A stretch of DNA of 64,000 nt from Brugia malayi (GCF_000002995.4 NW_025062475.1:1984001-2048000); one strand, 5' to 3'. Counted from the first letter of the stretch, positions 17,725 to 30,500 are shown. Translations and numbers: made by a program. Notes: generated by a model not told the origin, from the letters alone.

Positions 17725-20700
17725 TTATAACAATGCATTATGTAAATCACACGTTGGCATTGTCACATGTAAACTGTCCAAAGTGACCTGTAAATATATC
17801 AGTAAATATTAATTATGCAAATGAATAAACTTTTCATAGATAACAAACAAGTCATAAAATTCGAATTAATTATTTCATAAACTGAAAAGAAAATACAATT
17901 ATAATAGAGAAAGAAAATAAAACTTAAACAATTCAATTTAATAATAAATTTGAATATCCAAAAAATAAAGCACACACAATCGTCAAAATTTTATCACAGA
18001 TAAATCCAATTAACTCATAAGTTTTCATAAAATTAAACATACATACTTATCTCAATATTATTTTTAAGAGAACACAGAAAACATAGTAAATTTGCACTAA
18101 CAAAATTGAACAGTCCAAAAAGTTAGTTCAAAGTTGTGTGCCACGGAAAATTTTCAAAGTTTGTGACACATCAAAATTATTAATTTTTACTGTAAAAACC
18201 TTACGAAACGATATGAGGTGTAAGCTTACGAAACGATATGAGGTGTAAGCTTACGAAACGATATGAGGTGTAAGCTTACGAAACGATATGAGGTGTAAGC
18301 TTACGAAACGATATGAGGTGTAAGCTTACGAAACGATATGAGGTGTAAGCTTACGAAACGATATGAGGTGTAAGCTTACGAAACGATATGAGGTGTAAGC
18401 TTACGAAACGATATGAGGTGTAAGCTTACGAAACGATATGAGGTGTAAGCTTACGAAACGATATGAGGTGTAAGCTTACGAAACGATATGAGATGTAAGC
18501 TAACCGTTCGTACTAATTCCCAAGCATTATGTCCACAAAATGTATTGATTATAGGTTGACAACAGCGCAAATAATCATCCATAATTTCACATAAAAGCTA
18601 CAATAATAAAATGATTAAAATATTTTCATATATAATTTCTTCTTTTTTTTTTTTTTTTTTTGAAATTTAATAAAAGAAACAAAAACCTCAAAATATTGAC
18701 TGTAATTAGTTGGAATTTTTATCTTTTGTGCTGTTGTTATTGCTTCATTTGCTTTTTTTCTGCATTTCACATAATTACTTTCTGCTTCTACCTATAAACA
18801 AAATTGTATTTGAAATAAAAATTTGAGATATTTTTAAACGAAAATTAAATGAATTAGCGTTCATAATTTAAATTCTAGCTTATTAGCACTTGAAATATGC
18901 AAGTTAACAAGTTTCTTTTTAAAAATTTTTTTCTTTTTTTTAAAAATTTCTTGAAGAAACTTAAAAGTAATTAATATAATTGAATGAAATAATGGTTGAA
19001 AATATGATTAAATGTAAAGAATAAAGCAAAAAGAAAAATGAAATTAATACTAAGTAAGATTTTTGTACTTTTTAAATTTACAAATTATCACTCACTTTAA
19101 AATACTAATATGTATGTATGACAAATGATAAGTTTACCTCAGCAAAACAGGTGGCATAAGTTTCAAAAAATTGATATCCCTCACCACACATGTAGCCATA
19201 ACTAGCATCGATAGCTTGCACTGATATACTTGAACAAGATATATCTCGAGTGCACTCCTGTAGATTATTCATCATTAATCACGAGTAATTCAGCTTATCA
19301 TGAGTAATTCAGCTTGTCATGAGTAATTGAATTTATCGTGAGTAATTGAGCCTATCACGAGTATTGACCTTATCATGAATAATTGAGTTTATCATGAGTA
19401 ATTCAGCTTGTCATGAGTATTGACCTCATCATGAGTAATTGAATTTATCGTGAGTAATTGAGCCTATCACGAGTATTGACCTTATCATGAATAATTGAGT
19501 TTATCATGAGTAATTCAGCTTGTCATGAGCATTGACCTCATCATGAGTAATTGAGCTTATCATGAACAATTGAGCTTATCAGTCTAAAATTTCCACTTAC
19601 AGTAAAAAATTTTTGTGCCTATTTCTAGTGCTTAAAATTTTTTTTCAAAAAATTTTTGAAAAATGAAAGCTTAAGTATTATCAAAAAGTAACTGTTATTG
19701 CTTTAGTATTGTATATTAGCGCTTTTATTTTACATTTTTACAAAGGAAAAAAAGAAAAAAAATTATAAATTTTAACAAAAATGCATCATTAGCTTTTGAA
19801 ATTTGTCATTTCTTTCTGTCAACAATAGCAATTAATTTAATTTAAATGCAAAATATCTCTAAGCATAAATGAAAATAAACACTACTTGAATCAAACTCAA
19901 TCAATTATATCAGAGAGTTTCATTCTGTAAATAAAAGCTTATTTCATACATTTTTCAACGTTTTTAAAAGTACTTCAAAGTTTGAAAAATAAAATGAACT
20001 TCAAATTGAAACATTACAATAAAATAAAAAATTCTAAAAAATTTAACAAGTCTTAGAGAGGCAGAAAAAGAGAGCGAGAGAGAGAGGGAGAGAGAGGGAA
20101 GATTTGAATAAATATAAAAGTTGAAAACCTTGAAATGAGCATAAATATCACAAAGTTCTCGAAAGATATTTATTCCTTGAACAGGAAATTGTATTGCACC
20201 TGTTTCTTGCAATTTTTCTGCATAATCCAAAATTGGCTTAAAAAAAAGAAATAATTAATTAGGAAATAAAAAAATATAAAATACAAAACTATATTCTTTC
20301 TTGTAATAATCAATGTAATAAATAGATTGCCTACAATTAATATAAATAACATTAAGGATGATCTTATCATTCACTTATCACTGATCTTATCATCAGTTGT
20401 ATAATAACACAATTGATCTCTCTTTTCTTGCAAGAAATTTCTAGAGAAAAAAGAAAATGCATTAAATAGAATGTCGATAATATAGGAAAAAAATGATTGC
20501 AATATAAAATGCAAATTAAATTGCTTCGTTTTTCATTTTTTATTTTTAAATTTCATTTCTAAGCTTAAACTTAAGAAAGAATTTTTCCTTTCATACAGCT
20601 TACCATCCTATTTTTTGCTTAAATTTACTTTTATATGAAATTCAAGATTGAATAAATATTGAATAATAAATGCAAGCAGAATATTAATTTCTTAAAATAT

Positions 20701-20917
20701 AACTTTGAAAAGAAATTTTTAAAAAACAAAAGAAGAAAAAATATAATTCCTGAAGACATTTATTGATTGATTGTTCAGTAAATGCAGTACACTTCGTAAT
20801 ATCAGCTGATAATCGATTCTTATCATTATCATTATCAGTGATTGCTGTTATCGAATTCAAATGTCCCTTTACAAGAGCAACAACAACAGTAAGCCAAATC
20901 CAACTAATTGTTCTCAT
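17725..20917 (-). CDS. Secreted cysteine-rich protein, unidentified
   Basis: Six exons on the minus strand: 20917-20750, 20236-20129, 19257-19138, 18791-18687, 18597-18505, 17787-17725, all in phase 0, giving 218 residues. N-terminal signal peptide (MRTISWIWLTVVVALVKG), an Asp/Asn-rich linker, then a single Cys-rich helical domain: KCTAFTEQSINKCLQ, FRELCDIYAHFK, ECTRDISCSS, GYMCGEGYQFFETYATCF, KCRKK, LLCEIMDDYLRCCQP, FCGHNAW and a final PTCDLHNALL. The spacing (C...C..ELC...C...C...YMCGEG...C) resembles small extracellular nematode domains such as DUF19/CPG4 types; I cannot decide which. The ATG follows TTTTTAG-A, fitting trans-splicing. Oddities: the donor after exon 1 reads CAG-GAATTA instead of GT, and the last intron starts at the edge of a 25-bp minisatellite. 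Confidence 0.8.
18200..18499. repeat. 25-bp minisatellite, 12 copies, in last intron of the minus-strand secreted-protein gene
   Basis: Unit CTTACGAAACGATATGAGGTGTAAG repeated without interruption; only the last copy differs (AGATG for AGGTG). Unit junctions form the 10-bp palindrome GTAAGCTTAC, so GTAAG donor-like sequence occurs once per unit on both strands. The array begins about 5 bp from the exon ending at 18505. Confidence 0.95.
19272..19583. repeat. Degenerate ~20-bp tandem repeat with higher-order structure, in intron 2 of the same gene
   Basis: Repeated TCATGAGTAATTGAGCTTA-like units, some shortened to GAGTATTGACCTTATCATGA, arranged in a longer block that itself recurs (compare 19320-19400 with 19430-19520). 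CTTATCA or TTATCA occurs in most units. Confidence 0.85.
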
Positions 20918-23248
20918 TCTAAAAAGTACTAAAATAAAAAATCTCCAAATACTTTGAGTAATTATTTTTGCTTCATTAATTTTTTAAAATACTTTAATCC
21001 TATAATATTGAGAAAATTTCTTAAAATATCAAAGTCTCAAATTTAATTCAAAAAATTTAACAACAATTTGCTGAAAAAAAAAAAAAAAAGAAGAAACAGA
21101 ATTTTGCAATAATATTGTAAATAATTTTTTTCAAAAAATTTCAAGTAAAATTTAGAAAAAAAAAACTATAATATTTAATATAACTATTTTATAAAATATA
21201 TAAAATAGAAATAATTAATAACAAATAATATATTATCACAAAGAAAAACATTTCTGTCTAATATTTCGAATCAATTTGCTATAAATTTTATTTTTGAAAA
21301 AAAAAAAAAAAAAATTAAGCATGATAAAAGCCTATGCCATTTTACCTTATATATACATACATTTGGCCATCATTTCATTCCCTCTTCACTTGCCCTCTTT
21401 GCTTCCTCTCTTTTTTTCCCTCTCTCTCTCCCTCTCTCTCCCTCCCTCTCTCTCTCTCTCTCTCTGTCATTTGTTCCATTTGAATATGAAAATTTCATTT
21501 CTTTCCACACTATTTCATATCTTCCTTACATTCTCAAATGGAACATGAAGTAGCAGTAAATCAGTTAAAATTAAATTCAATTATGTATAACAAAAGGAGA
21601 AAGAGAGAGAGAGAGGGAGAGAGAGAGAGAGGGAGAGAGAGAGGGAATAAGGTTAGAGAGCAGAAAGCAGCTGTGACACATTTTTCAGACTTTCACTATA
21701 AATCTATGCTACTACCTCAAAAAAAAAGAGAAAAAAAAAGGGAGAATCTTAAATTTTTTTAATTTCATTTTCTTCTTTTCTTTTTTTTTTGTGTTTAAGA
21801 AAAGAAAAGAAACGAAAGATTTTTCTAGAGTGTTTACATCTTTCTTTTTGATTGAGTGAGAAAAAGAAAAAAATGAATAAAGAACAAAAGATACTACAAT
21901 TAATTCTTTTTCATTCTTTTAATATTTGTTAAATTAATTTTACATAAACAATTGCATTTTCTCTTCTTTTTGCATAGCACTTTACATTTTAATAACAGAA
22001 ATTGAAATGGCAATCTAAATTTTCATTTAATTTTTGATATTTTTATGATAAAAAGATTGCAAATTTGAATTTAAATAAATTTAACATAGATTTGAAATTT
22101 ATTTTAAGAAACTTAACATTGCATTGCAGCAATGTGGAAATTCATTAAATTGTGAAAAATGACAAACAAATTAAATTCGTTTTTTCGAAGCTTTTTTTCA
22201 CAGTTAATTATTCGTTTCCCTTACAAAATCATATTTAAATATTTCAGATTTAATAATCTTTTTTCATTCAATGAAATTTCAATTGCTTAATTCTTGTTTC
22301 TTTTTCTTTTTTTTGTCTTTGTTTTTTCATGATTGTTTATTTTCCATTGAAAAGATTTTCTCCACTTTCAACACTCTTTCATTCCATACATAAAATACTT
22401 CCTCGTTTATTATTTCAAGAAATACTGACATTATTTCAAGAAATACTGACATAATTTCAAGAAATACTGATATTATTTCAGGAAATACTGATATTATTTC
22501 AAGAAATACTGATATTATTTCAGGAAATACTGATATTATTTCAGGAAATACTTACAGAAATAATCAATGAATTACATCAAAATATAGGATGCAACTGAAC
22601 GAGTTGATTTCATACGTAAAGAAAGAAATATTTGATGCATCCTTAAAAGAAATCATTTTATGAAAGCAGCAGGAAAGCATCGAGAACTGAGAGATGATGT
22701 TTTCTTAGTTAGACTCTCGAATAGTTTTATGGTAAATCAGAAATAATTCTAAAGTATAAATATTATAAGTAAGATAAACACATTAGCTACCTGTTAGGGG
22801 ATAAGATATTTTCATTACGTGAGTGCATATATTGGGTTACGGCCGTGAATTGCCGCCCTTGAGTAATTCGTGGCAGCGAACTGTGGAGGGTTCGAGATGG
22901 TTGGTATTGGGATATTGGGAGTTCCCGGGAATAACGGGGGTTGAGTTTGATGCAATATAGGACATATGAATAATGGGTGTTATTATTTATAAGCGTAAAA
23001 GGTAGATAGGTTATCACATATGAGCAGATGGAAGAAAATTGAGAATGAAAAGAAAAAAAAAATTAAAATTTGCCTTTAAGGATTAAGCATGATTAATTGT
23101 TAATTTACTTGTTGTAGAATTTATCTTTTTGTTGTTGTATAAAATGAAGAGGATTTTGTGACATGTCTTCTTTTTTCTTGTTTTCTTTGTTAATTTTTTA
23201 ACTGATTAAAATTATTAAAAACTTATCCTTGAATATTATGTTCAGGAA
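20918..23248. other. Intergenic region between divergent genes
   Basis: Promoter-side region of both the minus-strand secreted-protein gene and the BED-finger gene. Holds CT and GA microsatellites (about 21418-21466 and 21599-21651), a 21-bp tandem repeat (22411-22557) and a less AT-rich stretch at about 22795-22985. No exon supported. Confidence 0.5.
22411..22557. repeat. 21-bp tandem repeat, seven copies
   Basis: Unit TATTTCAAGAAATACTGACAT/TGATAT variants starting at 22411, 22432, 22453, 22474, 22495, 22516 and 22537. Each contains TTTC-AAGAAA or TTTC-AGGAAA, a near-palindrome reminiscent of GAS/STAT or heat-shock half sites; function not shown. Confidence 0.9.
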
Positions 23249-26200
23249 ATGGGTCGACGGCAAGGCAATGTATTTGATAGAAAAGAAATAATGGATTTAA
23301 TGCAACAGCGATTGGATGGTTCTATCAAAAGTTTGCGCGAATTAAAGGATAGGATTGCAGAGGAAACGGGTGAACAGATTGCACTTACAACACTGTGGCA
23401 GCAAATTCACAAAATGAGGGTTTCTTTTACTATAAGAGAATGGCTATACGTGAAATCTCAATTTAAGTGACGACTGTTAAGTTGTTTTACTTAATTTACA
23501 TGAAAACTAAGTTGTATTGTACGAATCACCTGAATTCAGTTTAAATATTGGCAGTTTTTTTTTTGCTATCTATTGGTAGTTTTTTTGAACATTCGGAATA
23601 TATCCCTCTATAATGGGCTCTGCTCAGTTTTTTTCTTCGGGATAAAGAGCTAAAAGTCGTTAATGCAAGTTTTTAGGGGGAAGTTTTTAGGGAGAGTTGG
23701 TCGAAAATAAATCTGGTTATGCTCGAATGACTACATCACGTGTTTCACGAATTGATGGTTCGAGAGTTAGTATCCAGCGGGGAAATGATAGTGTTGGTAG
23801 ACGTGCTCCATCGATTGGGGTTGAACTTCCAGATGGTTCGTTCTTCAAACTTTTGGAATCAGTAGTTCACATTACTTGGAGGAAATGAATAAGAACTTAC
23901 AAAAATTCAATTTTTTGAACACTAAATGACAAGTAGATGATAGTTTGGTTGATAAAGTTTATTGCCAGAATATAGCATGAGTTTTTTTTTTGGTTAGATT
24001 CAAAAGTTGAAGTTGATTTCTTACTACGATTTTTAGCCACTGGCTCTTCATTACGTCGATCAACTCGCGCTTCTAAACGGAAAAGCTATTCACCGGCCCC
24101 TATGTCATCCAGACTTGATCCGAAGAAGTCTCGTACTGGGTAAAAATTCAATTATTTCAACATTTATTTATGTATTACTAAGTTCAAACAGCTGTAAGAA
24201 ACCGTCTATGTGTCATTTAATAGAGTTGGATGGAAAAAGTTGGCTATGTCTAAGTATTTCTTAGATATTAATAATGCTTTTATTTTCTTACAGCACAACA
24301 CCAGTATCTAGTAGCAACATAACTTTAGTTTCTCATTCCCTAAGATGTTTGGGAATGCCGAAAAAGGAGAAAGTCGTCAGACGAAAAAGAATTGATGAGC
24401 CACAAATTTGGGACAAAAATGTGGAAGAGTCAATTAGACAAGAAGCTTTGAGGTTATTGAAATTTTTTTTTTGTGTGTCATTATCGATTTTTATTTCTAT
24501 CTGTTTATTATCTTTGAACATGTCACTTTTCCATTGTCTCATATTATGCTTTCATTTTTTCAGTGCTTCTTGTCGTCATTTTGCTTACTCGCTAAGAGTG
24601 GCATAGCTAAGAGGGTGTAAATCAGCTGAGGTTTCACTGTGTTTTGATCATGTCTGTTTCAGAATAAAATGTTTTTTTTTTCTTGCCAAAATAGAAGAAT
24701 CAAGGAGTAGGTGTTGAGGAGATTACTGTTGATAGAAAATAAGAATATGTACAAGGCAGAGTCGTTCTAAATATTGTTTTTCTGATTTTAGACATGAGGA
24801 AGAAACTGCTGATGATCCCCTGGCTAAGGCAAAATCAAAAGTGTGGTTATTTTGTGAAAAATTCGACGAAGATGGTGAATCAAAAGCAAAATGCAGAATT
24901 TGTGGGATGGTGAGCTTTTATTTTCTAAATAGTTTTCTGGAAAAGGTGAAGTCTTTTTTTTGTCGTACATCATTAATATAATGGTAGCATGTAAGGTAAG
25001 TTATTCGATCTTAACAGAAGTTTGCAAAGGATTGGTGAAAATATAACTGTGGTAGTTTTTGTAAGCTTTAACTAATCAGTCTTCTTTCTTCTGTACAGTG
25101 TTCCAATGATTCTCTTCTACTTCCAGGTTATGGTACGTAAGCTGGGCTCAACGAGGGCAATGCTACGTCACCTGCGAAAAATGCACGACAATCTCATTGA
25201 AGGTATCATAAGACCGGTAACAAAACGTATTACAGCAATTGCTGGAAAACCGAGAGGTGATGATGGCTTTGATATTGATGATGATAGTGCATGGGTGGAA
25301 GAGGTTGATGAAGAAGATTTCGACGATTATGATGGTATGGCAATTTTAGCTTCCTGAAATTACGTTAATACTTTTATTCTTGCGAATTTTTTAAAAATGA
25401 TATAGAATTCCTACATTTATGTTATCTCAAGGGAGGTTGATTGAAAACTTCTTTATATGTGAGTGGAAAAAAAAAAATTGAAGAGGAACCAGCAAGAAGT
25501 TAGTTTGTCAGTAAGGGTGTGTGTCTGCTTTCAAAAACTTTCGCAGAAAACAATGACATATAAAGAAATCATTTACTGAAGAATATTCAAGTTTCGATAC
25601 GACGAATTTTTTCATGTTTTTGTTATGTCAAGATTTTATGTTAAGAACAGCAATATGCAGTTGCGCAACATTGTGTTGATAAAGGGAAAGTCATAGCCTA
25701 CAACAATTATTCAGATGAAGGAGGCCCATCATATGCTGGCGAAGTATTCATTCGAGAAGATGGCTCGTAAGTAAATGAATGAAAATTTATATTTTTTTAA
25801 TAATTTTTTTGTATCTACTGATTGATTTTGCTTTACTCTGCTAATTGACGAGACAATCCAATTTCATTTTTATATTTTCAAAATCCTCAAGTGAACTTCA
25901 GTTATGCTGATGGAGACGAATTTGTCGACGTGGTATATGTGCAAGACGGCACTTCGTTTGAGGAAATTATTTCAAAGTCGAATGATGGAAGTGCATTTGT
26001 CAATAAGTAATTCCAGCTGTTATAATTTATTGTATTATTGGTATATATGACAAAAAGCAGAAATTGATATGTCTAATTCGTATTTGCTTCTAATTTATTT
26101 TGCAGCGAATTACCTGCAATGGAAAATAGAAATGAAGAAGCTGCTGTACCTTCACGTTTGAAACGCAGCATTTCCGATTCCGAACTAGCGCGGCCATCCT

Positions 26201-26706
26201 CTAGAAATGGTAACAATGATCTTGAGCATTACGAAGATACAAATTTGGTATGTTTTTTGATATTTTATTACATAAGATGTTTTAAAGCCAGAAAATTACA
26301 TAAATAAGAGCGCTTTAATATGAAATTGATAATTGCCACAATAATATGGCGTTGGAGTAGAACAATTTTATAGCGCATGGAGTAATATTTCCTATCATTG
26401 TTTTTATTTTTCTGATTTTTATTATTAAAATAGTATTTCCATATGTTTCAGGAGACAGATAGATCAATAGGAAATCTAAATTTGTTAAGTGGAGGAGAAA
26501 AAAGGCGACAAGATATAGATGATGAACACTTTAGCCGCACTATCACCTCATCCATTTTAACATTCCCTCCAGAGCAACGAGAACTTGTGCGTTGCGCTGT
26601 TATGCAGTGTATAGAGGAACTGAGATCGGTTGAATCAACCACGGCCGAAGAAGCAGAAGTTCATGAAGTAACCGATGAAGAACTGGTTCAAATCTCTGAT
26701 GTTTAA
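23249..26706 (+). CDS. BED-type zinc finger protein with C-terminal BESS-like motif
   Basis: Probable nuclear DNA-binding protein. Ten exons: 23249-23419, 23691-23835, 24037-24139, 24294-24452, 24792-24909, 25127-25334, 25646-25766, 25902-26006, 26106-26247, 26452-26706; 508 residues. N-terminal helical region (RKEIMDLMQQRLDGSIKSL), then a basic linker (GSSLRRSTRASKRKSYSP). The BED finger spans roughly residues 205-255 across exons 5-6: W in KVWLFCEKF, CRICG, then LRHLRKMHDN, i.e. W..F...CxxC...HxxxxH. After it come acidic stretches (DIDDDSAWVEEVDEEDFDDYD). The last exon contains HFSRTITSSILTFPPEQREL followed by VRCAVMQCIEEL, which resembles the BESS protein-interaction motif of insect MADF/BESS factors (inference). 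The ATG lies 3 bases after TTCAG, suiting trans-splicing, though an upstream exon cannot be excluded. I cannot name the orthologue. Confidence 0.85.
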
Positions 26707-27462
26707 GTTTGATTGTTGTTGTTTAAAGGAGAGATTTTAATTGCTTCAATTCAGAAATTTATTTCTAACGTGGAATTTTTCACTCATTTCTTGGATTCAG
26801 TCATTATAAAATTAATACATGTTCGTTGATTTGTCGTATTGATATTCGACTCTAAAACCTTGAACTTTTTGATATTTATGTTATATGAATACCAAATACT
26901 TAATTTCTAAAAGTAAATCGCTTTTAAATATTCATCAAGAATATATGGACAGTTTTTTTGGACTATAAATTTGATCGCAGCATTTTATGGTTTTTACTCA
27001 TATTTGTTTCATATTTATAAAATCATCAAGCCATTTATTTGCTTGCTGTACGCTAATTCATGAATTTCATTGTAATTCTCAAGGTTTTTTTTTTTTTTTT
27101 TTAAACTAATTTTGAAGTCCTATAAAATGAAACAATGTCCATGTAATTAAGCAATTTCCTAATTGTGAACGAAAATCGAATTAAATATCATGTTTTTCAT
27201 CCGTTTTGTTATCATTTTATTTTTTTTCCCTCTTTGTTTTAGACAATGGCTTTAGCTGTGAATCTTTTGTGCTTGTATATCCCGAAGTTTTAATCTCCTA
27301 AGAAGTGTATAAGGTTTGTATCTAATATCAAAATTTCTGAATGCCTTTTGAAATTAGTTCTTTAGTTTATTCATATTAAAAAGATGCATTTCGGTGATAT
27401 TTGCACTGATGCAGAAGAATTATACTTATTTGGAAAATTTCACAAATCAAATCGATTCTTTA

Positions 27463-27498
<36 letters not shown>

Positions 27499-27518
27499 GC
27501 TTTCATAAGAAATTATAC
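26707..27518. other. Intergenic region between convergent genes
   Basis: Between the BED-finger stop and the stop of the interrupted minus-strand gene; no exon seen. Includes long homopolymers (T-run near 27090, A-run at 27466-27494). Confidence 0.5.
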
Positions 27519-30500
27519 TTATTCAATCACTGTATGCTGTTCAAGTTTTAATGACATAAAGAGACCTTTTAAATAGTGCTCAACTTCACGTTTATCGATG
27601 CTAGTAAAATTCGTTACGGCAATCTTCTCGTTAATAAATGCGACAAGCTTATCTTCTTCTGATAGCATACCGTAAGCCTGAAAAAAAAAAGAAGTTCTAG
27701 AAGTCCTTAAATGTTACTAATACATTTTTTTGTTGTGTTAGTAGCATTTTAGGCTAAGCTCTTGTAAATATTTCATGGCTTAATAAGGTAAACATACTCT
27801 CAGTTGATTGTTATCGTTTGGTGTTAATGCATTCAGGAAATATGCAATATTCGCTTTCAAATTACTATTTAAGAATTTATTCCAAACTTTATTGTACGAT
27901 CTTCGTAGCATCTCATGTAGTGGAAGCAAAAAAATGTTTTTGGAAACAAACCTTTATGATTTGGTTAAATTGTTATTCGGGGGAGAAGTTTGATGTCAGG
28001 GAGATGTGTTGGATGCCAGCTAAATATTTGGGCAACAATTGAATAAAACTGATTCGGAGGATTGGATGATTTTTTTTTAACTGATCTAATTGACAAAAGT
28101 ATGGTTATAAATCTACATTGATGTTAGACAATGATCCAAACAAAGGAGAGGAGGTGCTTGCATGGGCACCAGTCGCTAATAAAGAGCTTATTAGATAACC
28201 GCATGATTATGATAGCTAACAAAGAACAATGTAGATATCCTCATGATTGTAAGGATTGCTAACAAAGAACGATGTAAATTGTTTCAATATGTAGAAGCAT
28301 AAATTTGGAAACAAAGAGTCCGAAGTATAAGCATTATTTGCGGAAATTACGTAGATATCTTTACTACAATTTGCAACTCATATTTTTAGATCGCGATATT
28401 AAAATCCGCGACACTCCCGACCGAAGGAGCTAAATGCTTTAGTTCGTTGGACAGCTTTGGTTGATTGCTTCGCCTTATAGCGCTTCTAGTTCGTAGAGCA
28501 ATTGGTTCTTGTTCATTGACATTTTGCACTGATTTGTTAAACATTGTTGGTTGAGGGTCAATTTCCTCACCTTTGACTTCCAGTGGGTATAACATATTCA
28601 CCGGTCTGTTGAGTATTTTTCCTTTCGGTAATTCTATCGAGACACTTCTCACTTCTCCATCCTTTCCTGTTTTGATTTCTCTTATTCTGGCTAGTTTCCA
28701 CATGCCACGGGGAATTTCTGGTTCATTTAGTAACACAATCTCTCCCTCGTGGGGAGTTCTTTTTACTACATCTCTCGGAGAAGAGTGTTCCCTTTGTGCT
28801 CTTTCTTTAAGAGTATTTAAATATTCCTCTTTCCATATTTCCCAGAAGGCATCGAGGGCCTTTAGTGTATTTGACCAGTATTGAATGAGTTTTTCTCTCG
28901 AATCCAATTTATGAGGGATAAAATCATCCATTTCATTCTTGTTTTTAGCAGGCATGATTAGATGCGCATTCGGTAGTATAAAGTCAATTGGACGCAATAT
29001 GATACAATCATCAAAATTTACGTAAGTTAGTGGTCGAGTATTCAAAATACTTTCCACTTCCGCTACTAGCGTAATCAATTCCCGTTCCCATAATAACTTT
29101 CTGCCGATGGCTCTTTTCATTGCCCTTTTTGTTAACCCAATAAGTCGCTCATATACTCCTCCGTTCCAAGGCGCCTTTGGTATTATATTTTTCCAGATCA
29201 TTTTCCTTTCCGCTAGGAATTCATTTAATTGTTGTTTCACAATGATTTTAAAAATTAACTGGAATTGACCAGCGTTGTCGCTTAAGATTAATTCTGGAAA
29301 GCCTCGTCTTGCTGTAAATCTTCTGAAAACATGTAAAAAGCTTTCGGCTGAAAGAGTTTCTACTACTTCTAGATGTACAGCTCTTGTTGTGAAACATGTG
29401 AATAGTGCTACCCATCTTTTTGTTAGCCCATTATCACTCCTGATATTCACAGGACCTAAATAGTCTAGTCCTACTCGCGCAAAGGGTCTTGATCTTGTGG
29501 TCCGAGATGCTGGAAGATCAGCCATAGTTGGTAATTTGAATGGTTTAGTTGTCCAGCGTCTGCACTTCATGCACTTATTCAAGATTCGTTTGACTTCCGT
29601 TCTACCTTTTGGGATCCATATCGTCGATCTCAGATTTGAGAGTGTATGAGCAATTCCAGCATGATACAGTTGTTCATGTCGTTGCTGAATAAAGAGTTCA
29701 GTTATGGTGTTGTGTCTCGGGAGATATATTGGGTGTAAGTTACTCTCTTTCATTTCAGAGTTAACTACGCGGCTTTTGTATCTCCATAGTTCGTTATCAT
29801 AGAACAAATTCCATTTGATTATTTCATCTTTGGTAACTCCTTCTGACTGTGCTTGTTTGAATAGCACAATTTCTGACAACTCGTAATCCTGTGTTGTCAA
29901 TATATTCTTTTCTTTCGTTGCCATCTTTAGCCAAGGAATTTCCCTTTTCATTGTTAATCTTATGAATTTCAGAACCCAACCAGTTGTTCTTATTAATCTT
30001 GACCATTTGCTAAAACGACTAGCATCTAAGATTCCGAAATGTTTGTTTATGATAATTGGTTCTGTGATGTGGGCCACAATTTCTTCATCCTGGTAATCCT
30101 CATTGTAATTGTATTTCCACTGTGGCCATTTTGATTCGTTTTCTGTTAACCACTTTGGTCCTTTCCACCAAAGATCATATCCTTTTAGTTTATTCGGAGA
30201 GATTCCTTTTGTAGCTATATCAGCTGGGTTTTGTTCACTTGGGATATATCTAAAATGGATTTTCGCCTTTCGTATTTCTTCTACCCTATTTTGTATGAAC
30301 GTTGGTAGTAAACGGGAACTATTGTGAACCCAATGAAGCGCACATTGAGAATCGGACCATAAAATTGTTATCACGTCCTCAAGCTCTTTTTGTTTTAATA
30401 CGAATTGTACCATTCTCACTCCGATGAGTATTGCCAGTAATTCTAATCGAGGTATTGACATTCCTTTAATTGGCGCAATTCGGGATTTAGCAAACACTAA

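Noticed and set aside
18200..18499. CRISPR-like regular repeats
   Set aside because: Units are contiguous with no unique spacers and lie in a eukaryotic intron; a minisatellite.
21294..21762. Ser/Leu- and Arg/Glu-rich frames
   Set aside because: CT and GA microsatellite translations without exon context.
22787..23017. 76-codon minus frame over the less AT-rich island
   Set aside because: No domain, no acceptor or donor pattern; more likely promoter or non-coding sequence.
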